Of a stretch of DNA of 64,000 bases, positions 43,199-53,400 are shown piece by piece. The position numbers were made by a program, and so were the translations under genes. Numbering within the stretch: position 1 is the stretch's first letter; every line of letters starts with the position of its first letter. The notes beneath the pieces are model-generated. The model saw only the letters and a list, made by a program, of their open reading frames with translations. It did no database searches and was not told where the DNA came from. Source of the DNA: CADEED01 sp043747875 (GTDB taxonomy: Bacteria > Pseudomonadota > Gammaproteobacteria > Steroidobacterales > Steroidobacteraceae). The stretch lies in the NCBI GenBank assembly GCA_043747875.1, contig JAYTOI010000045.1, forward strand, positions 14,806 through 78,805. The letters are read 5' to 3'.

Positions 43199-45187
43199 TT
43201 AGAAGCCGCGCGTGGAACGCAACGCTCGTTGCGCGTCCACGAATCCGAATCCCGTATCCAAATCGAACCCGTTCGCATTATCGACAGGTTGAGGTCCGAT
43301 GTCGCCCCCGAAATTTCTCAGTTTCATCTCGTCGGCCGTGAGACGCAGCGCACGGAAAACGAGGTCGGGAGCGAGAATTTTCGGCCCGTTGAAACGTTTT
43401 CGGGCAGCGATGTCGCGTGCGCGCTGATCGAGCATGAGCGCCGCCACCGCCGCCACGTGCGGCGCCGAGGCAGACGTCCCAAAGAAATTTGGAAAGCCGT
43501 CTGGTTCATTGGTTCCCGGGACTTCAAATCCCAGGTCGAAGAAGGCAAAAGTGGTGTTGCCGCCGTCCGGACCGGTAACGCCCGGCTTGGTACGTATTTC
43601 CGGTGCGCGCAGCCGCTGGCCGTTTGCCCCAAACAGGATCGGTACGCCGCCCGCCGACGAGAACGAGTTGAGGCAGGCCGGGATGCACTGCGGACGCAGC
43701 GGACTGCCCCACTCCTCCGTCTGATACCAGGCCGACGCGCCCACGGCCTCGGCGCCCTTCGCGTTCGCGTGACCGTAGATCGTGCCGCTCGCCGTGTCGT
43801 ACTCGTTCGGCGTGAAGACGCCTTCGCCGAATTCGAACCACACGTACTTGAGGAAGTTAGGCGCCGGTCCCTCGAAGATCTCGACGCCGATCTGCACCTG
43901 GATGTCTTCGTCGGTCAGGTTGATGATCTCGGGGAATTCGACCGCGTCGCCGCCGATGTTTACGTCCCAGCCCGGAAATTGACAGATGACCGGCACATCC
44001 GGCGGCAGGAATATGCACGGGATGATGAGGTCGCCGTTCTGGTCGTAGAAGTAGACGTCGAGGTCGCTGGCCGCGCCACGCTTCCCATTCGCCGAGAGAA
44101 ACGGCTGGTCCCACTGGAAGACCAGCAGCGTGTCGTTTTGCGCTCCGACCGTGACGGACTGCAACCCGTCGAGGCCAGCGCCCGGGGAAAAGTCGTGCAG
44201 CGGGCCCGAAAGGCCGAGCGCACCCGAGCGGCGAAATCGCGACTCGTACGAGTGACGCGCGTCGTTGCCGGCGGAGGAGAAGTACGCGACACCCGCCTTG
44301 TACACATCGTCCACCGCCTGCGCGATGATGCCGTCCTCGAACATCGGCTCGGCGAAATAGATGATGTCGTCGACGATCACCTTCGAGCCCGCCGCCGCCA
44401 GCGCGCGAATGCCCGCGGCGAAATCCTCCTGACTCTCGAACGCGGTGTAGAACGCCTGAGGCGAACCCGGCGCGACGTCGTGGATGAGCTGCATCATCGC
44501 GCGCCCCTCGTCCGAACAGTCGTCGGTCGGCGCATCTGCGAGATCCTTGATCACGAGCACGTCGCGCGGCAGATCGTTGCTCGCGATGTCCTGCGCCGCG
44601 CGGGTGAACGGCGCGCCTTCCTCGAACGCCCCCGGCGCGCAATCGTAGCTGTCCGACAGCACGCCGACGCGTATGCCCTTGCCGTTGACACCGCTTTCGT
44701 TGCGCGCGCGATCGGCGCGCAACGAGCGATCACCTTGCGACTGCACACTTCCCGCACGCGTCATGGCAAGCGTGGGCCGCACGAATTTGAGCCCCGGCGT
44801 CTTTGCCATGTCCGCGAGCGCGCCAATGGGCGCGCGGCCGGTCACGGCCGTGGCATGCAGCTTCGCGTCCTGCAGTCCCTTCGCAACGAGCTGCGTGCGC
44901 AATGCGGCGAGGTCATCGCCGTAAGCGCTGATGGACACGTAGCCATTGCTCGCGCGCAGCCCCGGCATCTTGCGCGTGGCGATGGGCGAAACGGCCGCCG
45001 CCGAGCGGTTCTGCGAGACCGTTTGCTGTTCCAGCGCCATGAGTTTCGAACCAAGTCGCGCCCCGTCACCGCTCTTGACGGCCGCCCTGGCATCGAGCAA
45101 CTCCTGGCGCGTGGCCCCGATGGCACCGAGTGAAATTGACAACGCGGCCACTGCCAGCGCTGCGATGGCTGACTTTCTGCTGGTCAT
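43199..45187 (-). CDS. Secreted subtilase-like peptidase with Glu in place of the catalytic His
   Basis: A 662-residue protein starting at MTSRKSAI with a signal peptide. An inhibitor-like propeptide may span residues 25-150. The S8 domain shows the Asp motif GVLSDSYD (D179), an Asn oxyanion motif SSAGNDARHS and a Ser motif GTSASAPHVAAV (Ser about 575). The His motif HGTHVAG is replaced by DEGRAMMQLIHDVAPG, with E227 where the His should stand. That gives a Ser-Glu-Asp set as in sedolisins within an S8-type chain. A Cys-containing insert (PCIFLPPDVPVICQFPG) separates the motifs. Whether it is active is not shown by the sequence. Confidence 0.82.
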   Translation of the reverse strand: MTSRKSAIAALAVAALSISLGAIGATRQELLDARAAVKSGDGARLGSKLMALEQQTVSQNRSAAAVSPIATRKMPGLRASNGYVSISAYGDDLAALRTQLVAKGLQDAKLHATAVTGRAPIGALADMAKTPGLKFVRPTLAMTRAGSVQSQGDRSLRADRARNESGVNGKGIRVGVLSDSYDCAPGAFEEGAPFTRAAQDIASNDLPRDVLVIKDLADAPTDDCSDEGRAMMQLIHDVAPGSPQAFYTAFESQEDFAAGIRALAAAGSKVIVDDIIYFAEPMFEDGIIAQAVDDVYKAGVAYFSSAGNDARHSYESRFRRSGALGLSGPLHDFSPGAGLDGLQSVTVGAQNDTLLVFQWDQPFLSANGKRGAASDLDVYFYDQNGDLIIPCIFLPPDVPVICQFPGWDVNIGGDAVEFPEIINLTDEDIQVQIGVEIFEGPAPNFLKYVWFEFGEGVFTPNEYDTASGTIYGHANAKGAEAVGASAWYQTEEWGSPLRPQCIPACLNSFSSAGGVPILFGANGQRLRAPEIRTKPGVTGPDGGNTTFAFFDLGFEVPGTNEPDGFPNFFGTSASAPHVAAVAALMLDQRARDIAARKRFNGPKILAPDLVFRALRLTADEMKLRNFGGDIGPQPVDNANGFDLDTGFGFVDAQRALRSTRGF

Positions 45188-45277
45188 GCATGTTCCCCGA
45201 GTTATGTGGACCGCAGGCTCCGCCCGCGGCATTCGAGTGCGACCCGCGTTACGGTCCTCATGATCGTGCGCGGGTTT

Positions 45278-45943
45278 TCACGGAGAATGCGCCCCGAGTG
45301 TTTCGGCCGCAAGGCGCTGAACGCCACCGAGAAGCAGCTCGTGCAGGCGTTTGTCAGCTCCTGCCGACGCGGCCTCGAGCAGCTCGCGCCAGATCGCGAG
45401 TTGCCCCGACCATCGTGGCTTGAGGCTGTCGCCGCCGCGTTCCGCCACCGCTTCGAGCCCCGCCAGCGAGCAAGCGGCCAGCGATTCGATGGCGTGGATG
45501 GACGAGCCGAAGACCAGGCAGGCCGCACGCGGCCGGCTGCGCGCCAGATGCCAGCCATATAGAAGCATGCGGCGCGCAATCGAGCGCCCCGCCGCAAGCT
45601 CGAAAAACGCGGGTTCCGCACGCTGGGCGGAATCGTGCACCGCGAGCGCGCGCAGCTCGAGCCAACGCGGTGCATGAACGATGCCCACGTCGAACAAGCT
45701 GAACGGCGCCGCGGCGAGCCGCCGCACCGCCTGCGCCGACAGCGTTGCCCAGGAGTCGCGCATGGCGCCGAGCAACGGCGGGAACGCGACGCCCGCGCGC
45801 TCGCCCTCGTACTGGCTGGCGCGAGTAGCTAGCAAACCCAGGCATTCGGCATTGAGCTCCGCCAGCGGGGCTGGATCTACGCCCTGCGACGGCAGCCAGT
45901 GGCGCACGTCGTCGCGTGCCCGCGGTGTTTCGCTGATTTTCAT
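45278..45943 (-). CDS. Helical protein of unknown function, divergent from the FlhC-like gene
   Basis: About 221 residues starting at MKISETPR, with AGGGAGGAATGAC upstream. It is all-alpha and Ala/Arg-rich (CLGLLATRASQYEGERAG, CLVFGSSIHAIESLAACSLAG), with no signal peptide and no recognised domain. It shares a 104-bp divergent promoter region with the FlhC-like gene, so the two are probably regulated together. It is not a known flagellar protein. Confidence 0.7.
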   Translation of the reverse strand: MKISETPRARDDVRHWLPSQGVDPAPLAELNAECLGLLATRASQYEGERAGVAFPPLLGAMRDSWATLSAQAVRRLAAAPFSLFDVGIVHAPRWLELRALAVHDSAQRAEPAFFELAAGRSIARRMLLYGWHLARSRPRAACLVFGSSIHAIESLAACSLAGLEAVAERGGDSLKPRWSGQLAIWRELLEAASAGADKRLHELLLGGVQRLAAETLGAHSP

Positions 45944-46000
45944 GTCATTCCTCCCTGTTCGCGCCGGATATCTTGCTCTTGCCCCCCTTGAAAGTCTGTT

Positions 46001-46030
46001 CCAAATTTGGGAAATTTTTCCCAAATTACG
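46001..46030. promoter_or_regulatory. AT-rich palindromic operator between divergent genes
   Basis: In this GC-rich region a 30-bp AT-rich patch carries a perfect 10-bp palindrome CCAAATTTGG (46001-46010) and, overlapping it, an inverted repeat with 11-bp arms AATTTGGGAAA and TTTCCCAAATT (46004-46014 and 46017-46027). It lies 20-60 bp before the FlhC-like start and beyond the divergent gene start, the position expected of an operator. Autoregulation by the FlhC-like protein is inference. Confidence 0.7.
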
Positions 46031-46046
46031 GATATTCTAAAAACCC

Positions 46047-46697
46047 ATGGAAAACAGGGAAAACATGCGTATCTCCGACGACCGATACAGCCGCGACCGG
46101 CTGAGACTCGACCTGGCTCTGCGTTTCATCCATCACGAGGCGCGCACGCACACCATTCGTGCATGGACCGGCCTGACCGACGACCGCATCCGCAAGCTCT
46201 ACCGCACCTATCTCCACGAGGCGGACGGCTCGGGCGTCGCGCGGCATCGCGGCAAGTCTCCGGGCCAGGCGGCGTTCTTCACGCGCTCGCAACGCATGCG
46301 GCGCGAGGCCGCCGTGTTCGCCAGTGTCAGCAGCCTGTTCGGCCTCATCACGCGCGACACCATCACCGTGGAGCGCGCCGCGCAGCCCGGCCCCACGGTG
46401 GCGCGCGGCGCGTTGCTCTGCGAGGCGTTTGAGGCCTATCGCGCACTGGTCGGCGAGCCGCAGATCTCCTTCGAGCACGCGGTCTATCTGCTCGGGGCGC
46501 TGCACTCGGGCGAGGAGTTGCGCGTCGCGCATTGCCGCGACTGTACCGGCGTGCTGGTCACGGACCGTCTCGCGCTGCGCACTCCGGTGTGCGGCGAGTG
46601 TGCGGCGAGCAATCCGTACGGCGAGGCGTGGGCGAAAGCCGCGCTCGCGAAGAAGCCGGGCGCGGGGTCGCGCGGGGGCGCGCCGCTGCGCGACTAG
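46047..46697 (+). CDS. FlhC-like zinc-containing regulator
   Basis: A protein of 210 residues (from ATG 46065, preceded by AGGGAAAAC) or 216 (from ATG 46047, within a run of AT). The N-terminal half is helical (LRLDLALRFIHHEARTHT, then DDRIRKLYRTYL). The second half holds a four-Cys zinc site of the FlhC pattern, CRDCTGVLVTDRLALRTPVC then GEC, near residues 162-186. FlhC with FlhD activates flagellar genes in enterobacteria and many beta/gammaproteobacteria. No flagellar gene or FlhD partner is seen here. It is likely a transcription regulator, at moderate confidence. Confidence 0.75.
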   Translation: MENRENMRISDDRYSRDRLRLDLALRFIHHEARTHTIRAWTGLTDDRIRKLYRTYLHEADGSGVARHRGKSPGQAAFFTRSQRMRREAAVFASVSSLFGLITRDTITVERAAQPGPTVARGALLCEAFEAYRALVGEPQISFEHAVYLLGALHSGEELRVAHCRDCTGVLVTDRLALRTPVCGECAASNPYGEAWAKAALAKKPGAGSRGGAPLRD

Positions 46698-46749
46698 TCC
46701 GCGGCGATGGGGCCGGCGGGGATGGCGCGGGTACGGTAGATTGTGGCCC

Positions 46750-47694
46750 GTGAGCTTCCGTCCCACGTTCTTTGCCGGCCCATTCCTCGATCGGCGCGCC
46801 GAGCTGCGCGAAGACCCGGCGTGGCTCGACGCGGCGCGCACCGATACCAGCACGCGTTACCTGCTGGCCGCGGGCCCGCGGCAACTCGTGACCACTCGCG
46901 AGCGCGAGATCGCCTTCCTGCGCAATGGCGATGCGCTGGTGTCCTCGGAAATGCCCTCGTTCACCTTGTTAGGCTGGTTCCGCGGCGAGCGCACGGTGCT
47001 CGTGGAGTTCGGTGCGGACGCGCTGCCGGCTGCGGACCTCCCCCTGCCCGATGCGACCGAGCTGCAGGAGTTGCGCCCGCTCGCACCCATGCTGCCCGCG
47101 GATTCCGCCTCGCTGCTCGCGTACGCCCGCGCGCTGGTGTTCTGGCGCGCGCGGCATCGCTTCTGCGGCGTGTGCGGCGCGCGCAACCAGGCGACGCGCG
47201 CCGGCCACGTCATGCGTTGCAGCCGCACGGACTGCGCCACCGAAACGTTTCCGCGCCTCGATCCGGCCATCATCGTGCTCGTCACCGACGCCGGCGGCGA
47301 GCGCGTCTTGTTAGGACGCCAGGCATCGTGGCCGGCGGGCCGCTACTCGACCATCGCCGGTTTCGTCGAACCGGGTGAAAGCCTCGAGGACGCGGTTGTG
47401 CGCGAGGTCGAGGAGGAGACCGGCGTGCACGTCGGCGACGTGCGCTACGAGGCCTCACAACCCTGGCCCTTCCCGTCCTCGCTCATGCTGGGGTTCCGCG
47501 CCGTGGCGCACAGCCACGAGATCACGCTGCGCGACGGCGAGCTCGAAGACGCGCGCTGGTTCACGCGCGCCGACATCGCCGCCGGTCACCCGGCGCTGCC
47601 GCCCGCGGGCGCGATCTCGACACGGCTCATCGATGGCTGGTTCAACTTCTCGCCGGCCGGCTCGCCGGACGCCCCACCCGAGCCCGCCGTGTGA
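46750..47694 (+). CDS. nudC: NAD+ diphosphatase NudC
   Basis: A 314-residue NADH/NAD+ pyrophosphatase. The GTG at 46750 is the chosen start (the reading frame extends left through the FlhC-like gene, which is spurious). The four-Cys zinc ribbon is CGVCGARN and CSRTDC; the Nudix box (about 203-225, GFVEPGESLEDAVVREVEEE) is complete, and SQPWPFPSS is the NADH-specific motif of NudC. It cleaves NAD(H) and can remove NAD caps from RNA. TANGO2-family gene follows 10 bp later. Confidence 0.94.
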   Translation: MSFRPTFFAGPFLDRRAELREDPAWLDAARTDTSTRYLLAAGPRQLVTTREREIAFLRNGDALVSSEMPSFTLLGWFRGERTVLVEFGADALPAADLPLPDATELQELRPLAPMLPADSASLLAYARALVFWRARHRFCGVCGARNQATRAGHVMRCSRTDCATETFPRLDPAIIVLVTDAGGERVLLGRQASWPAGRYSTIAGFVEPGESLEDAVVREVEEETGVHVGDVRYEASQPWPFPSSLMLGFRAVAHSHEITLRDGELEDARWFTRADIAAGHPALPPAGAISTRLIDGWFNFSPAGSPDAPPEPAV

Positions 47695-47704
47695 ACGATT
47701 CGCG

Positions 47705-48496
47705 ATGTGTTTGTTAGTCCTGGCGTGGCGGATGCATGCCCGCCACCGCCTGATCGTCGCCGCCAACCGCGACGAATACCACGCGCGGGCCGCCGCGCCG
47801 CTCGCGCCCTGGCCTGAAGCCTCCGAAGTGTTCGGCGGCCGCGACTTGCAGGCGGGTGGCGCATGGTTTGCAGCGGATACGCGCGGGCGCGTGGGCATCG
47901 TCACGAATTTCCGGGAATTCGGCCGTCGACGCCGCAGCGCGCCTTCGCGCGGCGGGCTCATCCCGGCCTTCCTCGCCGGCGACGCCACGCCCGCGCAGTA
48001 CCTGCACTGCATCGAGACCGACGCGCCCGGCTACGCCGGTTTCAACCTGCTGCTGTCCGACGACGACACGCTTTGGTACGCGTCGAACCGCGCCGACCGC
48101 TTCGCGCGGTCCCTGTCGCCCGGCGTCTACGGACTGTCCAACGAGTTCCTCGACACGCCCTGGCCGAAGCTCGTGCGCGTGCGGGCTCGCTTCGAGGCGC
48201 TGCTCCGATCCGCCGATGCCGAGCGGCCGGATCTGCTGTCCGCAGCACTGTTCGAGATGCTGTCCGACCGTGCCACCGTCCCGCCGCAGGGCCTGCCACC
48301 CAGCGATCTCGATCCCGAGTGGGCCCGCAAGCTGTCGGCGCCGTTCGTGCTCGACGCGGAATACGGCACGCGTTGCTCGACCATACTCACCATCGGCGTG
48401 GACGGCGCGCTGGCAATGGCCGAGCGGCGCTTCGATGCCGCCGGCAACTCGACCGGACAAACTGAACACGTCCTGAACGCCGACGAACGACATTGA
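47705..48496 (+). CDS. TANGO2/NRDE family protein
   Basis: A 263-residue protein of the TANGO2 (NRDE) family. The N-terminal Cys2 (MCLLVLAW), the motif AANRDEYHARAA and the later WYASNRADRF are the family marks. These proteins have an Ntn-hydrolase-like fold. Eukaryotic members are linked to heme or lipid handling; the bacterial role is not settled. The ATG at 47705 lies 10 bp after nudC, so the two are likely co-transcribed. Confidence 0.9.
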   Translation: MCLLVLAWRMHARHRLIVAANRDEYHARAAAPLAPWPEASEVFGGRDLQAGGAWFAADTRGRVGIVTNFREFGRRRRSAPSRGGLIPAFLAGDATPAQYLHCIETDAPGYAGFNLLLSDDDTLWYASNRADRFARSLSPGVYGLSNEFLDTPWPKLVRVRARFEALLRSADAERPDLLSAALFEMLSDRATVPPQGLPPSDLDPEWARKLSAPFVLDAEYGTRCSTILTIGVDGALAMAERRFDAAGNSTGQTEHVLNADERH

Positions 48497-48583
48497 CCGC
48501 CGTCGCGTCTCGGCGCGGAACCCGCGCGTGCGGCCAAGACTCTCATTAGAATCTTGAGTCTTTCCCCGCCCCCAAGCGGTGTC

Positions 48584-50437
48584 ATGCCGATTTTGCCGCC
48601 GACAGCCCCGCGCCTCGTCCTCCTGCTCGCGTTCGGCCTGCTCCAGCTCCCGATGCCGGCATCGGCCGATGTCATCGTGGAAGTGCGCGGCATCGAAGAG
48701 CCGATGCTGAACAACGTGCTCGCCTATCTATCGTTCGAGCGCTACAAGAAATCCGACAAACTGACGCTCGAGTTCGTCGAGCGCCTGCAGGAGCGTTGCG
48801 AACGCGAGGTGCGTGCCGCCATGCGGCCCTTCGGCTTCTACGAGCCCATGGTGACCTCGCACGTGCTACCGGAAGGCAGCGGCAGCAATCAGAACTATCA
48901 CGTCACCATCAACATCACGCGCGGCAAGGCCGTGGTCGTCGACCAGGTCGACGTGAAGGTCACGGGGTCCGGGGCCAACGACGCCGTCTTTGCGAAGATC
49001 ACCGACCACCTGCCGATCAAGAGTGCCGACCGCCTCAGCCACCCGGCGTACGACAAGCTCAAGGGCGATCTGCTGCGCGCGGCGGCGACATACGGCTACC
49101 TCGACGCGCGCATGGTCCGCAACGAGATGCGCGTCGATCCGCAGAACTACACGGCGAACATCGCCATCGAGTTCGAAACCGGCGCGCGCTACTTCTTCGG
49201 CGCCACTACATTCATGCAGGACGCCATCGACGAGCCGCTGGCGCGCCGTTTCCTGCGCTACAAGGAGAGCGATCCGTTCAACGCCGGCGAGTTGCTGCGC
49301 ACGCAGTTCGCGCTCGACGACAGCCAGTATTTCTCCACCGTGGACGTGCTGCCCGAGGAACGCGATCGCGAGACGCACATCGTGCCGATCAGCATCACGG
49401 CCGACCCGAACCGCCGCAATCGCTATCAATTCGGCGTCGGATACGGCACGGACACCGAAGTGCGCGGCACGGCCTCGTGGGAAGACCGGCGCGTGAACCG
49501 GCGCGGGCATCGCTTTCGCACCGAAATCAAAGCTGCGGCGCTCGAGCAAGCGCTCGATTCGCGCTACATCATTCCGATCGGCGATCCCGCGGTCGAGCGC
49601 TTCACGCTGCAGCTCACGGGCAAACACGAGCGGCTGGCCGACGTCGACGACCGCTCGCTGAACTTCACGCCTGGCTACACGCACCTGCGCCGCTTCAAGG
49701 ATCTGTTCGGCGGCTCGTGGCTGGGCCGGCAATGGTGGGAGCGCGTGACGTACGTCGAGCTGCTGCACGCCGAATCGGAGCTCATCGCCTCCGGCCGCAA
49801 CAATACGCAGACGCTGCTCATTCCGGGCATGAGCTTCTCGCTGGTGCCGGAGAAGTATCTCGGCGAGGCGCTGTTCTCACGCGCGCTCTTTTTCGAGGTG
49901 CGCGGTTCGAACAACGCGCTGGGTTCCGACTCGGACTTCCTGCAAATACGCGTGCAGGCCGAGCGCGTGTTCGACTTCAGCAACCCGAAGTGGCACGTGC
50001 TGTTGCGCGGCGATCTCGGCGCAACGGCGCTGTCCAAGACCAGCGCGCTGGCGCCGTCGCAGCGTTTTTTCGCGGGCGGCGACCGCAGCGTGCGCGGATT
50101 CGGCGTGAACGACCTGTCGCCCATCGAGCAGGTGTTCAACACCGGCGGTGAGCCGGAGTTCGAGAAGGTCGGCGGCAAGCATCTGTTCACGGCGTCGGCG
50201 GAGCTCATCCGCGATCTCGACTGGCCGAAGAATTTCTCGCTGGCGCTGTTCACCGACGCGGGCAATGCATTCGATGCCTTCGGCGATCCGCTGATGTACT
50301 CCGTGGGCATCGGCGTGCGCTTCCGGCTGCCGGTGGTCTCGGTGGGCATCGATGTCGCGCAGGCGCTCACGACACCGCTCGGAAGCACGGATCGTCCGGG
50401 GCCGCGGCTGCACCTCAATTTTTCGCCGAAGTTGTGA
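48584..50437 (+). CDS. tamA: Translocation and assembly module protein TamA
   Basis: A 617-residue outer-membrane Omp85 protein. The signal peptide is PRLVLLLAFGLLQLPMPASA. Three POTRA domains span about residues 30-250 (VIVEVRGIEEPMLNNVLAYL, then KAVVVDQVDVKV). The C-terminal half is the beta-barrel with the Omp85 VRGFG motif in DRSVRGFGVND and a final strand ending FSPKL. TamA works with TamB to insert outer-membrane proteins and move phospholipids. I chose ATG 48584; the frame opens at TTG 48554. The stop and tamB ATG share a base. Confidence 0.94.
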   Translation: MPILPPTAPRLVLLLAFGLLQLPMPASADVIVEVRGIEEPMLNNVLAYLSFERYKKSDKLTLEFVERLQERCEREVRAAMRPFGFYEPMVTSHVLPEGSGSNQNYHVTINITRGKAVVVDQVDVKVTGSGANDAVFAKITDHLPIKSADRLSHPAYDKLKGDLLRAAATYGYLDARMVRNEMRVDPQNYTANIAIEFETGARYFFGATTFMQDAIDEPLARRFLRYKESDPFNAGELLRTQFALDDSQYFSTVDVLPEERDRETHIVPISITADPNRRNRYQFGVGYGTDTEVRGTASWEDRRVNRRGHRFRTEIKAAALEQALDSRYIIPIGDPAVERFTLQLTGKHERLADVDDRSLNFTPGYTHLRRFKDLFGGSWLGRQWWERVTYVELLHAESELIASGRNNTQTLLIPGMSFSLVPEKYLGEALFSRALFFEVRGSNNALGSDSDFLQIRVQAERVFDFSNPKWHVLLRGDLGATALSKTSALAPSQRFFAGGDRSVRGFGVNDLSPIEQVFNTGGEPEFEKVGGKHLFTASAELIRDLDWPKNFSLALFTDAGNAFDAFGDPLMYSVGIGVRFRLPVVSVGIDVAQALTTPLGSTDRPGPRLHLNFSPKL

Positions 50438-53400
50438 TGAAGCGCCGGCTCAAGATCGTCGCACTGATCCTCGGATCGCTGATCGTCCTCCTGCTCTCGT
50501 TCCTCGCGTGGGTGATCTACACCGAATCGGGGCTGCGCTTCGCGGTCGCGCGCCTGCCAGAGCGCTTGGGCAAGGCGGTGCTGCACATCGAGGGCGTTAA
50601 AGGAACCATAGCGGGCGGCTTCAGCGCGACCCGCGTCGACATCGACAGCGAGCGCTCGCACGTCCGCGTCGAGAACGGCGCGGCCAGCGTCAATGTCTGG
50701 CCGCTGCTCGTCGGCCGCATCGCGGTGCGCGACGCGCGCGCGGACATCGTGTTCATCGAAGTAAAACGCCGCACCAGGCCGCCGCCGCAAACACCGCCCA
50801 GATTCCTGCCGCGGCTGCTGAGCGTCAGCGCGCGGCGCGCATTTGCGCAGCGGCTGGTCGTCATCGCGCCGAGTGGCAAACGTACGGAGTTCAACGACGT
50901 CAGCGGCGCCGGCATCGTCGGCAACAAATCCATCCGTATTTTCGAGGCCAATCTCGTGTACGGCGTGCTCGCCGCGCGCGCCCTCGGCGAGCTGCGCGCC
51001 GCGGATCCGATGTTGCTGTCGGGCGAGGCGACCACGCGCATGCTCATCGAGGGGCAGCCGGAGTGGCGCGCCGACGCCACCTTCGACGGCGACCTCGTCA
51101 AACTACCGCTGACGGGCACCCTGCAGGAGCCGTTTCGCGCCGACCTGCGCGGCGAGCTGCTGGATCTCTCCAGCGCGTTCCATTGGACCGGCGTCGCCGA
51201 CGTGCACAACTTCGACCTGCGCGCGTTCGGCGCGGGCGGCGCGCTCGGCATCATCTCCGGCCGGCTCGACGTGGGCGGCGAGATGAACGCGTTTCATGCG
51301 CGCGGCCCGCTCTCGGTGCCGGGTCTCGGTGCCGGGCCGTTCGACACCGTGTTCGAGGGCTACTACGCCAACCGTGTCGTCAATGCCACGCGCTACGAGA
51401 TCACGCACCGCGCCACCGGCGGTCACATCACGGGCGAAGGCACGATCGAGACGGCCCAGAACGGCCCCAAATTACTGCTGCACGGCGATTGGAACGATCT
51501 GCGCTGGCCGCTGGCACAGGCGTTCACGGCGCAGACTCCGCAGGTCTTCGCGAGCCCGGCGGGCCAGTATCGGCTCGAGGGTTTGTGGCCGTACGCGCTG
51601 ACGGCGAGCGGCGACCTGAACGTGCCGCGGATCGACCCGATGACGGTCGCGCTGAACGGCGCGCTCCACAAAGATCACCTCGCCATCGACCAGATGGTGG
51701 TCGGAGCCTTCGGCGGATCCGCGCGGCTTGCGGGCGAGGCGCGCTGGACGCCGGAGGAAAGCTGGGCCCTGAAGGGCGCCGTGCGCGGCTTCAACCCCGC
51801 GACGCTGCGGCCCGGCTTCGTCGGCGCGCTCGATTTCGATCTCGACGCCAGCGGCAAACCATTCGGCTCGGATGGCGACCTCGATGTCGCATTCGGCCGC
51901 ATCGGCGGCAAATTGCGCGGCAGCGTGGCATCGGGCGGAGGCCGCGTTCGCAAGCACGGCGAAGAATGGTCCTTCGACACCTTGCGCTTCCGCGCCGGCA
52001 CGCTGGCCGTCGCCGTCGATGGCGAGCTCGGCGGCACGCGCCCGCTCAACCTCGACTTCAGCGTCGACGCCGACAACCTCGGGCTGCTTCTCGACGGCGC
52101 CCGCGGCGAGCTGCATGCGCGCGGGCGCATCGGCGGCACCGCCGCTGCGCCGGTAGTCAGGCTGACGGCCCAGGGCTCGGGTCTCGAGCGCGAGAAACTC
52201 AAGATCGACAAGCTCGGCGCGAACGTCGACGTCGACTGGCGCGGTCAACGCACCTCGCACGCCGACATCGCGCTGTCGCGAGTGAGCTTCGGCGAGCGCG
52301 GCATCACCCAGTTCAATCTGGTGCTCGATGGCACCACCGCCAGCCACGCGCTCAAGGTCGATGCGCTCGCCGGCAAGACCAGTTTGCATCTGAACGGCGC
52401 GGGCGGGTTCGCCGACGGCACGTGGAATGGAAAGGTCACCAATCTCATCGTCGACGACACTTCGAACATCAACCTGCGCCTCGACGCGCCGGCCGCCGTG
52501 ATGGCGAGCGCCGGATCGTTCAAACTCGAGGCGCTCTGTCTGCTGGGCAAGATCGCGAAGCTGTGCGCGGAAGGCAGCTGGAGCCCGGGCGGCTGGACCG
52601 CGAAAGCCGATGCGCACAACCTGCCCATCAGCACGCTCACCGCGGGGCTCACGCCGCGCGTCGAGTACCAGGGCACGTTGAACGCCACGGCCAGCGTGGG
52701 CGCCACCAGCGGCGCGCCCTTCACGGGCGAGGCCCGCCTCGACTTGGTGGACGCGGCGATCCGGCACAAGCTCGCGAGCGGGCGCACCGACGTCATCACG
52801 TTCGGCTCGGGATTCGTCACCGCGCGCGTGGAGCCCGAGCACGTGCTCGCGGAGCTGCGGCTCGACGCGGCGGCGCGCGGCCTCATCGCGGGCCGCATGC
52901 GTGCCGACCGCACATCGGGCGATCTGACCGCCTGGCCGTTGCGCGGCCAGCTGCAGATGGCAACGGGCGAGCTGGGTTTCATCACGCTCTATCTACCCGC
53001 AGTCGACCGTGCGAGCGGCCACTTCGACGCGGATCTCAGCTTCGCCGGCACCGTCGGGCGGCCAAACGCCAGCGGCCTCATCCGGCTGTCTGGCGCGGAG
53101 CTGGACCTGTACCAGCTCAATCTCGCGCTGCGCGGGCTGGAGGCGCAGGCGCGCATCGTCTCCAACAACCTCGAGTTCAGCTCTTCGGCGCAGGCCGGCG
53201 CTGGCTCGCTGTCGAGTTCCGGCAAGATCGAATGGCGCGACAACCTGCCCTACGGCGACATCCGCTTGAAAGGCGAAAACCTGAAAATGGTAGACGTGCC
53301 CGAGGCGCGCATAGACGCGTCGCCCGACCTCGACTTCCACATCGCGGGTCGCGCGATGAACATCAAGGGCGAGGTCAGACTACCGCTGGCGCACATCACC

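Noticed and set aside
46324..46749. Long N-terminal extension of nudC
   Set aside because: It overlaps the FlhC-like gene in another frame; the NudC family starts at about the GTG at 46750.
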